This document shows, in pieces, positions 53,715 to 63,800 of a DNA stretch of 64,000 nucleotides (position 1 is the first letter of the stretch; the number at the start of each line of letters is the position of its first letter). This stretch comes from Virgibacillus indicus. Its GTDB lineage: Bacteria > Bacillota > Bacilli > Bacillales > Amphibacillaceae. Below the pieces are notes generated by a model, which had not been told where the DNA came from, made no database searches, and saw only the letters and a list, made by a program, of their open reading frames with translations. The stretch spans positions 124,001 to 188,000 of the forward strand of contig NZ_NPMS01000002.1 of NCBI RefSeq assembly GCF_002266285.1, written 5' to 3'. Made by a program: the position numbers and the translations under genes.

Positions 53715-54312
53715 AAGACATCCATTTCGGCGGGACGTTTTTATCCCAGAAAATTTCTCCAATGACATGATGCTCTTCAAAGCCATCATTGCTTAAATGA
53801 TAATGGAAATTAAACCAGTATCCTTCTAGTGGACGATTGTCACGACGGACATGAAATCTGGCAATATCTTTATGTGTGCGATAATCATAAATATTAAAGA
53901 TTTTTTCACCAAATCCTTTTGATGGATGTTCGGTAATACCAATGTACTCTGAAGCATCTTCCCCAGCATCCACTAAAACGGATTGAACAACATCCTCCAT
54001 ATTATGTAAAATATCATCGAGGAAGTCATCATCAATCTGTTCAGCAATTCTTGGTCCTAATTTCGTAATCGTCTGTTCTTTTGCTTTTTCAGTCAAGATT
54101 TCTATAAAATAATCTTCGTCATTATCTGGTATAATTTCAACTTCAGCTGTCTCAGTGACGGTCAAAGTTGCACCATCAAAGCTGTCCGGATTCGAAGCTA
54201 ATGCATCCTTATTTTCTTCTGCATCAACATCTAAAGAAATTGGCGGGACATACAAGCCCAGTGTCATAATAGTAACTAATACAACAGTTATTTTTCTCAT
54301 CCAAAGTTTCAT
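53713..54312 (-). CDS. ypjP: YpjP-like exported protein
   Basis: A 199-residue protein starting 'MKLWMRKITVVLVTIMTLGLYVPP', with an N-terminal signal or anchor segment. An acidic region follows ('DDDFLDDILHNMEDVVQSVLVDAGED'), then a C-terminal domain with 'NIYDYRTHKDIARFHVRRDNRPLEGYWFNFHYHLSNDGFEEHHVIGEIFWDKNVPPKWM'. This fits the YpjP family of Bacillaceae. Its role is not established. The start is behind AGAGGAG. The TnpB element starts about 100 nt upstream. Confidence 0.82.
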   Translation of the reverse strand: MKLWMRKITVVLVTIMTLGLYVPPISLDVDAEENKDALASNPDSFDGATLTVTETAEVEIIPDNDEDYFIEILTEKAKEQTITKLGPRIAEQIDDDFLDDILHNMEDVVQSVLVDAGEDASEYIGITEHPSKGFGEKIFNIYDYRTHKDIARFHVRRDNRPLEGYWFNFHYHLSNDGFEEHHVIGEIFWDKNVPPKWMS

Positions 54313-54410
54313 AAGACAATCTCCTCTTATCTGCTTATATTAATTTTAACATGATAAAATAAGATGTCCATAATATTTTTAAAATTTCATGAAATGGATA
54401 TAATTTTAAT

Positions 54411-56215
54411 GAATACTCCCACCACTTAATTTCATTATTTGAAGTGGGGGTTTCTGGGGTATCGACTTTCAAGATGACGATTAACCACCAGTGGAGTTGA
54501 CACATTGGTGTGCTAGTAACACCCAACCCCGCTATCTCATTGGTCTTTGCCTCTGAGATTACTTTTATTTTACTTTCAAAACTATTGGTCTTTTCAAGGT
54601 TTCCATATTGAAAAAAGTATGATGGAACGCATCTTTAAAAACTTTTCTCATAATATTTGCTGCGCCATTTACATCCGCATGAATAATTTGACCATCTTTC
54701 GAACGATAAAGGCCACGTTTGATACGCTTACCAGAAAATAAGTTTCTTTTTGTATTGTTATCATAAACAGGTATTTCATCCTGATCGAGAAAGCTTGCTT
54801 GAGAAGTATAGGCTTCTTCTGTCAGCATCACATGGATGCCATGTTCCTGTGCTTTGTATGTTATCATTTTAATGAGCAAGCTATGAGGGATGGTTGAAAA
54901 AGATTGGTTATTCCTTTTTCCCATATTGGCATGTTGTTTCCAATCTTTATTTCGACCGATGATGATCGTATCAATGTCCTCTTCTAAAGCTATCTTTATC
55001 ATTTGATGACTTACTTTATGAAATAAATCTTTGATTTTATTCCATCGTTTATTATTTATTTTTTCTAAACGTTTGGATGTAAAAGGAATTTCGTTTGCAC
55101 GTTTCCCTTGCCTGAGAATACCAGTGTAACGCGCTTTTAACTGGTTATATTGTTGATTAATCGATTTGATATGTTTGCCCTTCACTAAGACTGGTCTTCT
55201 GCCAGTATTCGTGACAATAGCTGCAAGATTATCAATTCCCAAATCAACAGACATAAAGCGATTTTTCGATTCTTTCATTGTTGATTCTGAATGTACCTGG
55301 AAAATTAACTCCACTACGTAATGACCATATTTTGGAATCACACGAATTTGTTTAAGTTTCCCTTCCGTACAACCCAATTTGCCGATATTTAATTTTTCTT
55401 TTGTTTTCGGGAACTTCAAGAATTTATTTTCTTTTATCACACAATCTTGATTCGAAAATGATATTTCTTTTACTTTTAAACGACAGTATCCAGGTATTTT
55501 GGGACGTGCTTTAAATTTTGTGGGATTCGATTTATATTCTCGTAAACTGCTATAAAATGATCTCCAATTTTGAAATACATTTTTCATTATTCCTTGACTC
55601 GATTGGGCTGGTAAGGACCGATAATCATGCTGTGCCATCGATTTAAAAAGTGCATCTAAAAAGTGATAACTAACATAGGGGTTTTCCGTAGATGGCATAC
55701 CAAATAAATTGCATTTAACTTCCTTCTGTTGAAGTTCTGGTTTTACCTTTTCTTTTTCAATCCTTCTTTGATACGCTATCATTTGGTTATCATTTATTTT
55801 GGGCAAATGTGTTTGGATAGTTTCCAGTACTTCTTTTTGATACGGTTGCAGTTCCTTTTTTTGTTTTAATGCTGTAAAAACTTGTCGAATATAAAAATTG
55901 GTCGTATTATGCATGTTCTTTGCACTTTGACACATCGTTTGGAAGTAATCATGCATCCGATGTCCTTTTTTCACCCAAATTTGCAGCGTTTTGTACGTTG
56001 TCATTTTAAAATTCACCCCCCCAAACATTTGTTCCTATTTTACCATGAAAAGGAGGAGAAGACCATAATTAATATCAAGATTTGAAAACGTTTTAGTAAT
56101 AGTCTTAGTTGTGCTTGTCCATTAGGAAACCCCTATACGTCTAAACCGTCAACGTGCAAAACCGCTAATTCTCCTCCCACCTGAAATTTTATAGAATTTT
56201 TGAGGAAGGAGTCCT
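54411..56215 (-). mobile_element. Second solo IS200/IS605-type element encoding TnpB
   Basis: The right end near 54411-54460 has a long hairpin whose arms are CCCCCACTTCAAATAATGAA and its partner, then GTGGGAGTATTCA. This is close to the end of the first element (GTGGGAGTAGTCA). The left end near 56171-56214 is another hairpin (CTCCTTCC with its complement). Only tnpB is present, no tnpA. The 150 nt between stop and right end may hold the guide RNA. The exact left boundary is uncertain. Confidence 0.75.
54565..56004 (-). CDS. tnpB: TnpB-family nuclease with shifted RuvC-II glutamate
   Basis: A 479-residue OrfB/TnpB protein unlike the first. RuvC-I Asp254 lies in 'RFMSVDLGIDNLAAIVTN' and RuvC-III Asp444 in 'IIHADVNGAANI'. 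The usual RuvC-II Glu (in 'vviEdL') is Gly350 ('DTIIIGRNKDWKQ'); instead Glu396/397 occur in 'MLTEEAYTSQASFLD'. The zinc-binding Cys pairs are missing. These features recur in a widespread TnpB branch with rearranged catalytic residues. The ATG at 56004 has GGGGGTG 9 nt ahead; an ATG at 56028 does not. Confidence 0.85.
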   Translation of the reverse strand: MTTYKTLQIWVKKGHRMHDYFQTMCQSAKNMHNTTNFYIRQVFTALKQKKELQPYQKEVLETIQTHLPKINDNQMIAYQRRIEKEKVKPELQQKEVKCNLFGMPSTENPYVSYHFLDALFKSMAQHDYRSLPAQSSQGIMKNVFQNWRSFYSSLREYKSNPTKFKARPKIPGYCRLKVKEISFSNQDCVIKENKFLKFPKTKEKLNIGKLGCTEGKLKQIRVIPKYGHYVVELIFQVHSESTMKESKNRFMSVDLGIDNLAAIVTNTGRRPVLVKGKHIKSINQQYNQLKARYTGILRQGKRANEIPFTSKRLEKINNKRWNKIKDLFHKVSHQMIKIALEEDIDTIIIGRNKDWKQHANMGKRNNQSFSTIPHSLLIKMITYKAQEHGIHVMLTEEAYTSQASFLDQDEIPVYDNNTKRNLFSGKRIKRGLYRSKDGQIIHADVNGAANIMRKVFKDAFHHTFFNMETLKRPIVLKVK

Positions 56216-56229
56216 CTTAGCTTATATGA

Positions 56230-56552
56230 TAGATTTACATTAATGTCTAAATCATTTTCTATGCCCGTTCGTTCAAAAATATTAAAAGCGGAAAAATGAG
56301 CTTGAAATTATATGCCTATTTTTAGAAAACTTGGCTTATAACTAAAGGGCTTCTTGAAAAGCGTATTTTGCTTTCCTAGAAGCCCTTATACTCTGAAGTG
56401 CAAGCTTTAATGACGAAAGCCTTAGATCGACGAAAAGTACTTTTCTCCTGCGATGTTAAAGCCTCGAAGTGTCCCTTATGCACTTATACTGATTTCCTTA
56501 AAAAGTTATATTTTTCAGTGTAAAAAGCAAATAGTAAACTAACCTTAATTGC
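56230..56552. other. Gene-free gap between the second TnpB element and spoVR
   Basis: The gap holds a strong hairpin, AAGGGCTTCT with AGAAGCCCTT (56346-56388). Just before it is a short open stretch ending in a stop ('FYARSFKNIKSGKMSLKLY'). It may be the tail of a former transposase and its terminator, but I cannot show that. No intact gene is present. Confidence 0.4.
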
Positions 56553-57962
56553 TTACAATGACCTCCGATACACTTTCTTCCCATCAAACGAATAAACCAT
56601 CTGCTTATCCTCTACATATGTCTCCAAATGCACAGTTCTTCCCCATAATTGATGGAGATATGGAAGTACGTTTTCCAGATATGGCAGGTCAAGCTCAGTG
56701 CCCTCATAGCCATGCACTAAATATAATTCTCCATTGCGAAGATAATCGCCGTTTTCCACAGTAATATAAGGAAATCCGCCATTCACCCGCATGGAAACAA
56801 GCTGGTCTCTGACATTTTCATAATCCTTATCGGTTATCCGGTAATAATCACCCTGTTTCTCGAATAAATACATATCTTCACGCTGCACCAGTTCCTTTGT
56901 CAGGTAATTTCTTATGAATGAAATATCTGACTCAATTTCCCTGACTTCAAAAATCTTCTCTCTGCCTAATCCAGGCTCGACACCACGCTTTTTCATTTCA
57001 TCTGACGGGTTATTATAGCGTTCTTCAATATCCTCAAAAATTTTAATTCCGAGATAGTATGGATTAATCTGCTGCCGGGAAGGCTGCACAACGCCTGCGT
57101 TCAACTTGGCAAATTCAATTGTTTCATCTGTCGTTAAATTCATTTCCCTTAAGATTCGCTGATGCCAATAGGAAGCCCAGCCTTCATTCATGATTTTTGT
57201 CTCAAGCTGCGGCCAGAAATAAAGCATTTCCTCTCGCATCATTGTTAAAATATCACGCTGCCAATCTTCCAATTCACGACTGTGCTCCTGAATAAACAGC
57301 AAAATATCCTTCTCAGGCTTCGGTGGGAATTTTTTTCTCCGCTTTTTCTTCGGCTTTTTGTCAGACTCTTTCTGATCCAGGCTCCATAGGTCATCATAAG
57401 GTGTTTTTATCTTTGGACTTTCTTCCTCTTCATCTTCTTCTAAATCCTGGGCAGACAGCTTTGGCCTTACAATCGATGGGTCGATATGCTCCTGTATTGC
57501 CAGTATTGCATCAAGGAAACTTTCCACCTCGTCTTTGCCGTATTCCATTTCATAGCTTGCAATCCGCTCCGCTGTTGCGGTCATGCTCTCAACCATATCG
57601 CGTCTCGTATTGGAAAAACGGACATTATTTTTGAAAAAATCGCAATGGGCAAGGACGTGTGCAATAATCAGCTTGTTCTGGATAAGACTATTCGTATCGA
57701 GCAGAAATGCGTAACAGGGATTAGAATTAATTACAAGCTCATAGATCTGGCTCAATCCAAGATCATACTGCAGCTTCATTTTATGAAACTGTTTTCCAAA
57801 GCTCCAATGAGTAAACCTCGTCGGCATGCCATAAGCGCCAAATGTATAAATAATATCAGCAGGACAAATCTCATAACGCATCGGATAAAAGTCAAGTCCA
57901 AATCCGGAAGCAATCTCTGTAATTTCCTCAATCGACCGGGTAAGTGCTTTTGTTTCCGTCAA
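56553..57962 (-). CDS. spoVR: SpoVR family protein
   Basis: A 469-residue SpoVR protein: '[41 protein letters not shown]', '[40 protein letters not shown]', '[10 protein letters not shown]' and 'LGIKIFEDI'. It is needed for normal spore cortex in B. subtilis. In enterobacteria it (YcgB) goes with YeaG and YeaH, the homologs of the prkA and yhbH genes found here. A basic insert with '[15 protein letters not shown]' lies in the middle. I chose a TTG start at 57962, with GGAGGG 7 nt ahead; an ATG at 58037 has no ribosome site. Confidence 0.92.
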   Translation of the reverse strand: MTETKALTRSIEEITEIASGFGLDFYPMRYEICPADIIYTFGAYGMPTRFTHWSFGKQFHKMKLQYDLGLSQIYELVINSNPCYAFLLDTNSLIQNKLIIAHVLAHCDFFKNNVRFSNTRRDMVESMTATAERIASYEMEYGKDEVESFLDAILAIQEHIDPSIVRPKLSAQDLEEDEEEESPKIKTPYDDLWSLDQKESDKKPKKKRRKKFPPKPEKDILLFIQEHSRELEDWQRDILTMMREEMLYFWPQLETKIMNEGWASYWHQRILREMNLTTDETIEFAKLNAGVVQPSRQQINPYYLGIKIFEDIEERYNNPSDEMKKRGVEPGLGREKIFEVREIESDISFIRNYLTKELVQREDMYLFEKQGDYYRITDKDYENVRDQLVSMRVNGGFPYITVENGDYLRNGELYLVHGYEGTELDLPYLENVLPYLHQLWGRTVHLETYVEDKQMVYSFDGKKVYRRSL

Positions 57963-58068
57963 ATAGGATCCCTCCAAAATATGCTTTCTATAGTTTATGA
58001 GACAGGAACGAAATGATGAACAAGATATTTTGAGCAAAGGAAAAAATCTCTATATTTCACAGTAAATC

Positions 58069-58115
58069 TTTGTATGAATACATCATTTCACGAAAACTTT
58101 AAGCAGGAGGAGGCG
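58069..58115 (+). repeat. Leader sequence shared with the gene at 59897
   Basis: TTTGTATGA, then CATCATT, AAAACTTTAAGCAG and a GGAGG site at 58069-58115 recur with small changes at 59845-59890. The first copy ends in a GTG with only 22 codons. The rest of the gap (58116-58376) contains no feature I can support. Confidence 0.5.
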
Positions 58116-58376
58116 TGCTATATTTTTTATGGGAAAACAAGATTATAACTTCTTATAAAAAGAAATTTTACGATAATTAACTAAAAAGTTTCGTTAATTG
58201 TCCTATGCAAATGAATAATCCAGTATTATACTATTAGATGTGCTATAGCATTTCTTACTATATTTCCATAAGTAATGTAAGCGTTTCATGACTACGTTTA
58301 CATTAACTGGCACCATGAAATTCTAATAGAAATGTGTTTTAGCATATTGTAATTTACCTAGGGGGATATAATTTAT

Positions 58377-59759
58377 ATGTTAGCGATTCTTGAAAACATC
58401 AATGATTTACTTTGGGGTACACCCACGTTAATATTACTAGTTGGAACTGGTTTCTTTTTAACGATTATTTTAAAAGGCTTACAGTTTAAAAAGCTTTTAT
58501 ACGCGTTTAAATTAGCATTTTTCAAGGATAAAGACGAGGACCCTGAAGCTGAAGGGGACGTTAGTAATTTTAAGGCACTGATGACGTCACTTGCTGGTAT
58601 GATTGGTAATGGTAATATCGCAGGTGTTGCAACAGCGGTCACACTTGGCGGACCTGGTGCCATCTTTTGGATGTGGGTCGTTGGACTGCTTGGAATGGCA
58701 ACGAAATATGCCGAGGCGTTACTCGCCATGAAATATCGAGTTAAAAATGCAGATGGTGAGTATTCCAGCGGTCCGATGTATTATATTGAACGAGGTATTG
58801 GTCCAAAGTGGAAACCTCTTGCAGTAGCTTTTGCAGCATTCGCAGCATTTGCTGCACTCGGAATTGGAAATAGTGTACAATCCAACACGATTGCGGATGT
58901 AATGGATAACAGTTTTAATATCAGTGGAGTGGTAACAGGAATTATTCTTGCTATTCTAACCTCGCTGATTATTTTTGGTGGATTGCAGCGGATAAGTGCT
59001 GTAGCTGGAGTCTTTGTACCGGTAATGGCAATACTCTACATAGGTGCTTCACTTGTTATTCTTGCAATCAATTATGACAACATCATCCCTGCTTTTTCAT
59101 TAATTTTCGAATATGCTTTTAACCCGATTTCAGCAGTGGGTGGATTTTCAGGTATTGTCGTTTCGGAAGCGATTCGTAATGGGGTATCAAAGGGCATTTT
59201 CTCAAACGAAGCCGGTCTTGGTACTGTAGCACTAATCGCTGGCAATGCGAAAACAAGCCATCCTGTAAAACAGGCACTTGTTGCAATGACAGGTACGTTT
59301 ATCGTAACGATTATTGTTTGTACAATGACAGGACTTGTCCTAATCGTAACTGGATTTTGGGATACGACAGGTGGACTTCTTTCCGGTGTGACACATGATG
59401 CATCACTGGAGGCTGGTGCATTAACAAGTTCAGCGTTTGGTGCATCCTTAGGTTCAATCGGTGAATATATTGTTTCCGTGTCTGTTGTCTTCTTTGGATT
59501 CTCAACCATATTAGGTTGGTATGTATACGGCGTCAAATGCTTTGAATATTTTTTTGGCCTTAAATTCATTGGTCTTTACCGATTTATTTACGTAGGCGCA
59601 ACTTTCATTGGAACCGTTGCCAGTCTAAATACTGTATGGGCTTTTGCCGATATGGCTAATGCATTAATGATGATTCCAAACTTAATCGGACTCCTTTTCT
59701 TATATAAAGTTGTTAAAAGTGAGACAGAGGATTATTTCGGCAAGTTTAGATTGAATTAG
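58377..59759 (+). CDS. alsT: AGCS-family sodium:alanine symporter
   Basis: A 460-residue transporter with about ten membrane segments. The family signature 'SLAGMIGNGNIAGVATAVTLGGPGAIFWMWVVGLLGMATKYAEALLAMKYR' and 'SNEAGLGTVALIAGNAKTSHPVKQALV' are present. It imports alanine or glycine with Na+. The start is behind AGGGGG with about 11-nt spacing. It sits between spoVR and yhbH and fits with ald, alr and adeR elsewhere in the window in alanine use. It ends at a terminator. Confidence 0.92.
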   Translation: MLAILENINDLLWGTPTLILLVGTGFFLTIILKGLQFKKLLYAFKLAFFKDKDEDPEAEGDVSNFKALMTSLAGMIGNGNIAGVATAVTLGGPGAIFWMWVVGLLGMATKYAEALLAMKYRVKNADGEYSSGPMYYIERGIGPKWKPLAVAFAAFAAFAALGIGNSVQSNTIADVMDNSFNISGVVTGIILAILTSLIIFGGLQRISAVAGVFVPVMAILYIGASLVILAINYDNIIPAFSLIFEYAFNPISAVGGFSGIVVSEAIRNGVSKGIFSNEAGLGTVALIAGNAKTSHPVKQALVAMTGTFIVTIIVCTMTGLVLIVTGFWDTTGGLLSGVTHDASLEAGALTSSAFGASLGSIGEYIVSVSVVFFGFSTILGWYVYGVKCFEYFFGLKFIGLYRFIYVGATFIGTVASLNTVWAFADMANALMMIPNLIGLLFLYKVVKSETEDYFGKFRLN

Positions 59760-59766
59760 ATATATG

Positions 59767-59807
59767 AAAGCCTGAGTTATTGAAGTGTCAATAATTCAGG
59801 CTTTTTA
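59767..59807 (+). terminator. Terminator of alsT
   Basis: AAAGCCTGA-TTATTG pairs with CAATAA-TCAGGCTTT (one bulge), followed by a T-rich run. Confidence 0.85.
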
Positions 59808-59844
59808 TTTACGCTTGTGGAAGATACAGAAATTCCCAGTGAAT

Positions 59845-59890
59845 TTTTGTATGATTGCATTATTATAGGAAACTTTAAGCAGAAGGAGGG
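59845..59890 (+). repeat. Second copy of the shared leader sequence
   Basis: TTTGTATGA, GCATTATT, GGAAACTTTAAGCAG and an AAGGAGGG site match the copy at 58069-58115. It ends in the ribosome site of the following TTG-started gene. Confidence 0.5.
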
Positions 59891-59896
59891 ATAACC

Positions 59897-60247
59897 TTGA
59901 AGCAGCATTTTTTAACTATAGAACAGTTTGATGATTTATTGAAACAGTGGAACGGGAATAGCGTTAAAGTTTTAAAGTATGAGATGGACGATCTTGATGA
60001 AACCATACTCGAGCTGAGCTCGATTTCGTATTCCACAGACACTAGGGACATTGATGGTTATGAGGCTATGCACACATTAAATTTAAATGGCGATGGACAA
60101 ATACAAACAGTGGCCAGCCAATTCCAGCCACTTCCATCAGCTTTATATGAAATCCCCCTTGAAGATTCCTCACTCTATGAATTTGATGGGAATCGCTTCA
60201 TTATAAGCACGAACAGAGCCGTTTATAAAATTGAACTTGTGGAGTAG
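59897..60247 (+). CDS. Small protein, function unknown, beside yhbH
   Basis: A 116-residue soluble protein: 'FLTIEQFDDLLKQWNGNSVKVLKYEMDDLDETILELSSISYSTDTRDIDGYEAMHTLNLNGDGQIQT' and 'LPSALYEIPLEDSSLYEFDGNRFIISTNRAVYKIELVE'. It looks like a mixed alpha/beta fold with a beta-rich end; no known motif. It uses a TTG start with AAGGAGGG ahead. It lies between alsT and yhbH. The context of spoVR, yhbH and prkA suggests a stationary-phase or sporulation role, which is inference only. Confidence 0.75.
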   Translation: MKQHFLTIEQFDDLLKQWNGNSVKVLKYEMDDLDETILELSSISYSTDTRDIDGYEAMHTLNLNGDGQIQTVASQFQPLPSALYEIPLEDSSLYEFDGNRFIISTNRAVYKIELVE

Positions 60248-60395
60248 AATGTGCTGAGGCCTGCTTAGTTGGATGAATTGCTGAAGTTCACAATTGAACC
60301 GGTAATTAAGCAGTGACAATGCAGCAGCTAAGACCCGGTCACAACAATACAGCAGACACTGCTCCGCATCCACCGGGCAGTGCCTGACATTAAAA

Positions 60396-61559
60396 TTATA
60401 CAGTTGCAGCTTCCTTCTGGAAGAAGCTTTTCATGGCGTGGTAGACATCTTGCTTCTCTTTTAGAATATAATGACGGAATTTGGGATTTTCAATCGTTTT
60501 ATAGGCAGACATCAATGTGGAATAGCGGCTGTATGCATTTACCTCACCATAGCCAAACATGCTGGAAATATCCATGAGGTCATTGACGAGCTGAATGCAT
60601 TTCTTGTTATCCGAGGAAATATTTTCCCCATCTGAAAAATGGAATGGATAAATATTATAGCGGCGCGGGTGAAATTTTTCATCTACTAGCTCAAGCGCCT
60701 TCAGGTAGGCTGATGAGCAACGAGTTCCGCCGCTTTCCCCTTTGGAAAAAAAGGCCTCCTCAGAAACTACTTTTGCTTCCGTATGATGTGCAATAAATTC
60801 AATTTCTACCGTCTCGTATTTTGTCCTTAAGAATTTTGTCATCCAAAAGAAGAAGCTCCTTGCCATATACTTTTCAAATGTCCCCATAGACCCGCTCGTA
60901 TCCATCATCGCAAGAACAACTGCCTTTGATTCCGGTTTTACCACATCATTCCATGTTTTGAAGCGAAGGTCGTCATTATAAATCGGTGTTATTTCTGCTT
61001 TTCCCTTTGTAGCGTTTCTTTTTAATGCCGATAGGATGGTTCGTTTTTTATCAACATTTCCCATTAGCCCTTTTTTGCGTACATCATTAAATTCTACATC
61101 CTCTATTGTGATCTCTGCCTGTTCCTTTTCCTGCAGATTCGGCAGTTCCAGCTCTTTAAACAATACATTCTCAATCTCTGCTATCGAAATATCTGCTTCA
61201 TAGTAGTCTTCACCAGCCTGATCGCCAGCCTGGTCTCCTTTTCCAGGTCCCTTTTTCCCCTTACCCGGATCCCGAGCAATCACATCTCCTACTTCACTGT
61301 CGCCATCCCCCTGCCCCACATGCTTTCTTTTGTCATGGCTGTAGCGAATCTTATATTCATCTAACGAGCGGATTGGTATCTTTATAACATCATGGCCATT
61401 TGACATGATAATATTTTCTTCACTGATTAAGTCAGGTAAATTATTCTTAATAGCATCCTTTACTTTATCCATATGGCGCTGCTGATCTTGATAACCTTTA
61501 CGATGGAGGGTCCAGTTTTCCTGAGAGACGACAAAACTTTTCTCTTGTTTTTCGTTCAT
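60396..61559 (-). CDS. yhbH: Sporulation protein YhbH (DUF444)
   Basis: A 387-residue protein with '[41 protein letters not shown]', a Gly/Lys/Asp-rich linker ('[20 protein letters not shown]'), and a von Willebrand A-type domain with metal site '[24 protein letters not shown]' and 'GGTRCSSAY'. E. coli YeaH is the homolog. It is thought to act with PrkA in a stress or sporulation pathway. The ATG at 61559 follows AGGTGGG; two earlier starts (61565, 61571) are too close to that site. It lies 193 nt after prkA on the same strand, with a terminator between. Confidence 0.93.
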   Translation of the reverse strand: MNEKQEKSFVVSQENWTLHRKGYQDQQRHMDKVKDAIKNNLPDLISEENIIMSNGHDVIKIPIRSLDEYKIRYSHDKRKHVGQGDGDSEVGDVIARDPGKGKKGPGKGDQAGDQAGEDYYEADISIAEIENVLFKELELPNLQEKEQAEITIEDVEFNDVRKKGLMGNVDKKRTILSALKRNATKGKAEITPIYNDDLRFKTWNDVVKPESKAVVLAMMDTSGSMGTFEKYMARSFFFWMTKFLRTKYETVEIEFIAHHTEAKVVSEEAFFSKGESGGTRCSSAYLKALELVDEKFHPRRYNIYPFHFSDGENISSDNKKCIQLVNDLMDISSMFGYGEVNAYSRYSTLMSAYKTIENPKFRHYILKEKQDVYHAMKSFFQKEAATV

Positions 61560-61706
61560 TTCCATCCCCACCTATTTATTTTTTGAAAATCTTTGAGACA
61601 GGTGTTCAAAAGAGTGAATATACCAGCACTTAAGAGCCACCTGTTAATAGTTATTTTATTTATACTATGCAGCAGCATACAAGTTATTTCCATTTAAGTA
61701 TAAAAA

Positions 61707-61743
61707 AACAAGACTAACTTACTGATCAGTCTTGTTTTTTTAT
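61707..61743. terminator. Terminator of prkA
   Basis: AAAAACAAGACT pairs with AGTCTTGTTTTT around a 12-nt loop, with A and T runs on both sides. Confidence 0.85.
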
Positions 61744-61752
61744 ATTCACTCC

Positions 61753-63648
61753 CTATCGATTAAGCAAGCTTCCTACATACCGCAGTAATTCATTTGCAGA
61801 AATAGAATTATAGCCATATTCGTCGATAAGCCTTGCAACCACTTCGTTTATCTTCTTGAGCTGCTCCTCATCTGGTGTTTTGGAGGAGGTGGTAATTTTC
61901 ACGACATCCTTCAGATCCGCAAACAGTTTCTTTTGAATAGCTTCCCGCAGACGCTCATGGGAATTATAATCAAATCGCTTGCCTTTTCGAGCAAAGGCAG
62001 AAATACGAATAAGAATTTCTTCCCTGAATGCCTTTTTCGCATTTTCTGAGATGCCAATCTGCTCCTCAATGGAACGCATCAGCTTTTCATCCGGATTCAT
62101 CTCTTCACCTGTCAACACATCGCGGATCTTATTCTTATTGCAAAATGCCTCCACATTATCCAAGTAATTATCCATGAGTGTTTTGGCTGACTCTTCATAG
62201 GAATATACAAATGCTTTCTGAATTTCCTTTTTGGCGATTTCATCATATTCTCTTCTGGCAACAGCAATATAATTCATATATTTTTCTTTGTCTTCCTGTG
62301 AAATTGATGGATGCTGGTCAAGCCCATCCTTCAGGGATCTTAGCACATCAAGCGCATTAATTGCCGGAACCTCTTTTCGGATTATCGTTGAAGAAATCCG
62401 GTTAATCACATATCTTGGGTCAATCCCATCCATACCTTCATCTGAAAACTCATTCTTCAATTCATCAACATCTATCTGGTTATAGCCTTCTACACTTTCC
62501 CCGTCATAGAGCCGCATTTTCTTCACATTATCAATACCCTGTTTCTTGGAATCTTTAATTCTCGTCAGGATGGAAAAAATAGCTGCAACTCGTAATGCAT
62601 GAGGTGCAATATGAACATGAGACATATCACTTTCCTGAATCATTTTTTGATAGATTCGTTCTTCCTGACTCACTTTCAGGTTATACGGAATTGGCATAAC
62701 GATGATTCTAGAGTGGAGTGCTTCGTTCTTTTTATTGGAAATGAAGGAGCGATACTCTGTTTCATTGGTGTGCGCTACGATCAGCTCATCCGCACTTATG
62801 AGTGCAAATCTTCCTGCTTTAAAATTCCCTTCTTGTGTTAGGGAAAGCAGATGCCAGAGGAATTTCTCATCACATTTCAGCATCTCCTGAAACTCCATCA
62901 TTCCGCGGTTTGCCTTGTTCAATTCACCATCAAAGCGGTAGGCGCGGGGATCTGATTCGGAACCAAATTCGGCAATCGTTGAAAAATCAATGCTTCCCGT
63001 TAAATCGGCAATATCCTGTGATTTTGGATCTGACGGTGTAAATGTTCCAATTCCGACACGTTTATCCTCCGACAAGAGAATCCGTTCTACTTCAACATCT
63101 TCAATTCTCCCACCATATTCCTTCTCAAGCCGCATCGTATTCAGTGGTGATAAGCTTCCTTCAATCCGTATGCCATATTCTTCAGCGAAATCCTCCCTTA
63201 AATGCTGTGGTATCAGATGAAGTGGATCTTCATGCATTGGACAGCCCTTAATCGCATAGACCGCCCCCTCCTCTGTCCGGGAATATTTCTCTAATCCCCG
63301 TTTCAGCATCGTTACAATCGTTGATTTCCCCCCACTTACGGGTCCCATTAATAATAAAACACGTTTACGAACATCAAGCCGTTTCGCGGAAGGGTGAAAG
63401 TATTCCTCAACAAGTCGTTCAATCGCCTCTTCCAGCCCAAATATTTCCTCCCCAAAAAAATCATACATTTTTTGTCCGTCTTTCTCTGATAAGCCTGAGC
63501 TTTTTATCATATTATATACACGGGAATGTGCAGTTTGGGCTACCTCTGGCCGTTGACTCACAATTTCCAAATAATCCGAGAAAGTACCTTCCCACTTCAG
63601 CTGTCTTTCTTCTTCTCTATAACTCTTAACTTTGTTTAGTATATCCAT
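61753..63648 (-). CDS. prkA: PrkA serine protein kinase / AAA+ protein
   Basis: A 631-residue protein. The AAA+ PrkA domain has Walker A 'LMGPVSGGKSTIVTMLKRGL' (about residues 101-120) and 'GMMEFQEMLKCDEKFLWHLLSLTQEGNFK' in the Walker B region. The C-terminal third is the PrkA kinase-like domain. In B. subtilis PrkA affects sporulation through sigma K; recent work on relatives also proposes protease activity. E. coli YeaG is the homolog. Encoded 5' of yhbH, it forms the conserved pair. The start follows GGAGGGAG. Confidence 0.95.
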   Translation of the reverse strand: MDILNKVKSYREEERQLKWEGTFSDYLEIVSQRPEVAQTAHSRVYNMIKSSGLSEKDGQKMYDFFGEEIFGLEEAIERLVEEYFHPSAKRLDVRKRVLLLMGPVSGGKSTIVTMLKRGLEKYSRTEEGAVYAIKGCPMHEDPLHLIPQHLREDFAEEYGIRIEGSLSPLNTMRLEKEYGGRIEDVEVERILLSEDKRVGIGTFTPSDPKSQDIADLTGSIDFSTIAEFGSESDPRAYRFDGELNKANRGMMEFQEMLKCDEKFLWHLLSLTQEGNFKAGRFALISADELIVAHTNETEYRSFISNKKNEALHSRIIVMPIPYNLKVSQEERIYQKMIQESDMSHVHIAPHALRVAAIFSILTRIKDSKKQGIDNVKKMRLYDGESVEGYNQIDVDELKNEFSDEGMDGIDPRYVINRISSTIIRKEVPAINALDVLRSLKDGLDQHPSISQEDKEKYMNYIAVARREYDEIAKKEIQKAFVYSYEESAKTLMDNYLDNVEAFCNKNKIRDVLTGEEMNPDEKLMRSIEEQIGISENAKKAFREEILIRISAFARKGKRFDYNSHERLREAIQKKLFADLKDVVKITTSSKTPDEEQLKKINEVVARLIDEYGYNSISANELLRYVGSLLNR

Positions 63649-63800
63649 TATACTCCCTCCATCAAGGTAGCGATTTATACATGTTATGCGGAAATGGGCT
63701 TTATCATGCCGGATAGTTTCAGTTCTATTTTTTTAATACCTACCGATAACTTCATGAATTATGTATAATAGGAACCAATAATATTGAGGAGGATGATCAC

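Noticed and set aside
58260..58276. A CcpA (cre)-like site TGTAAGCGTTTCA before alsT
   Set aside because: It lacks one base of the 14-bp cre palindrome and two symmetric positions do not fit, so I did not call it.
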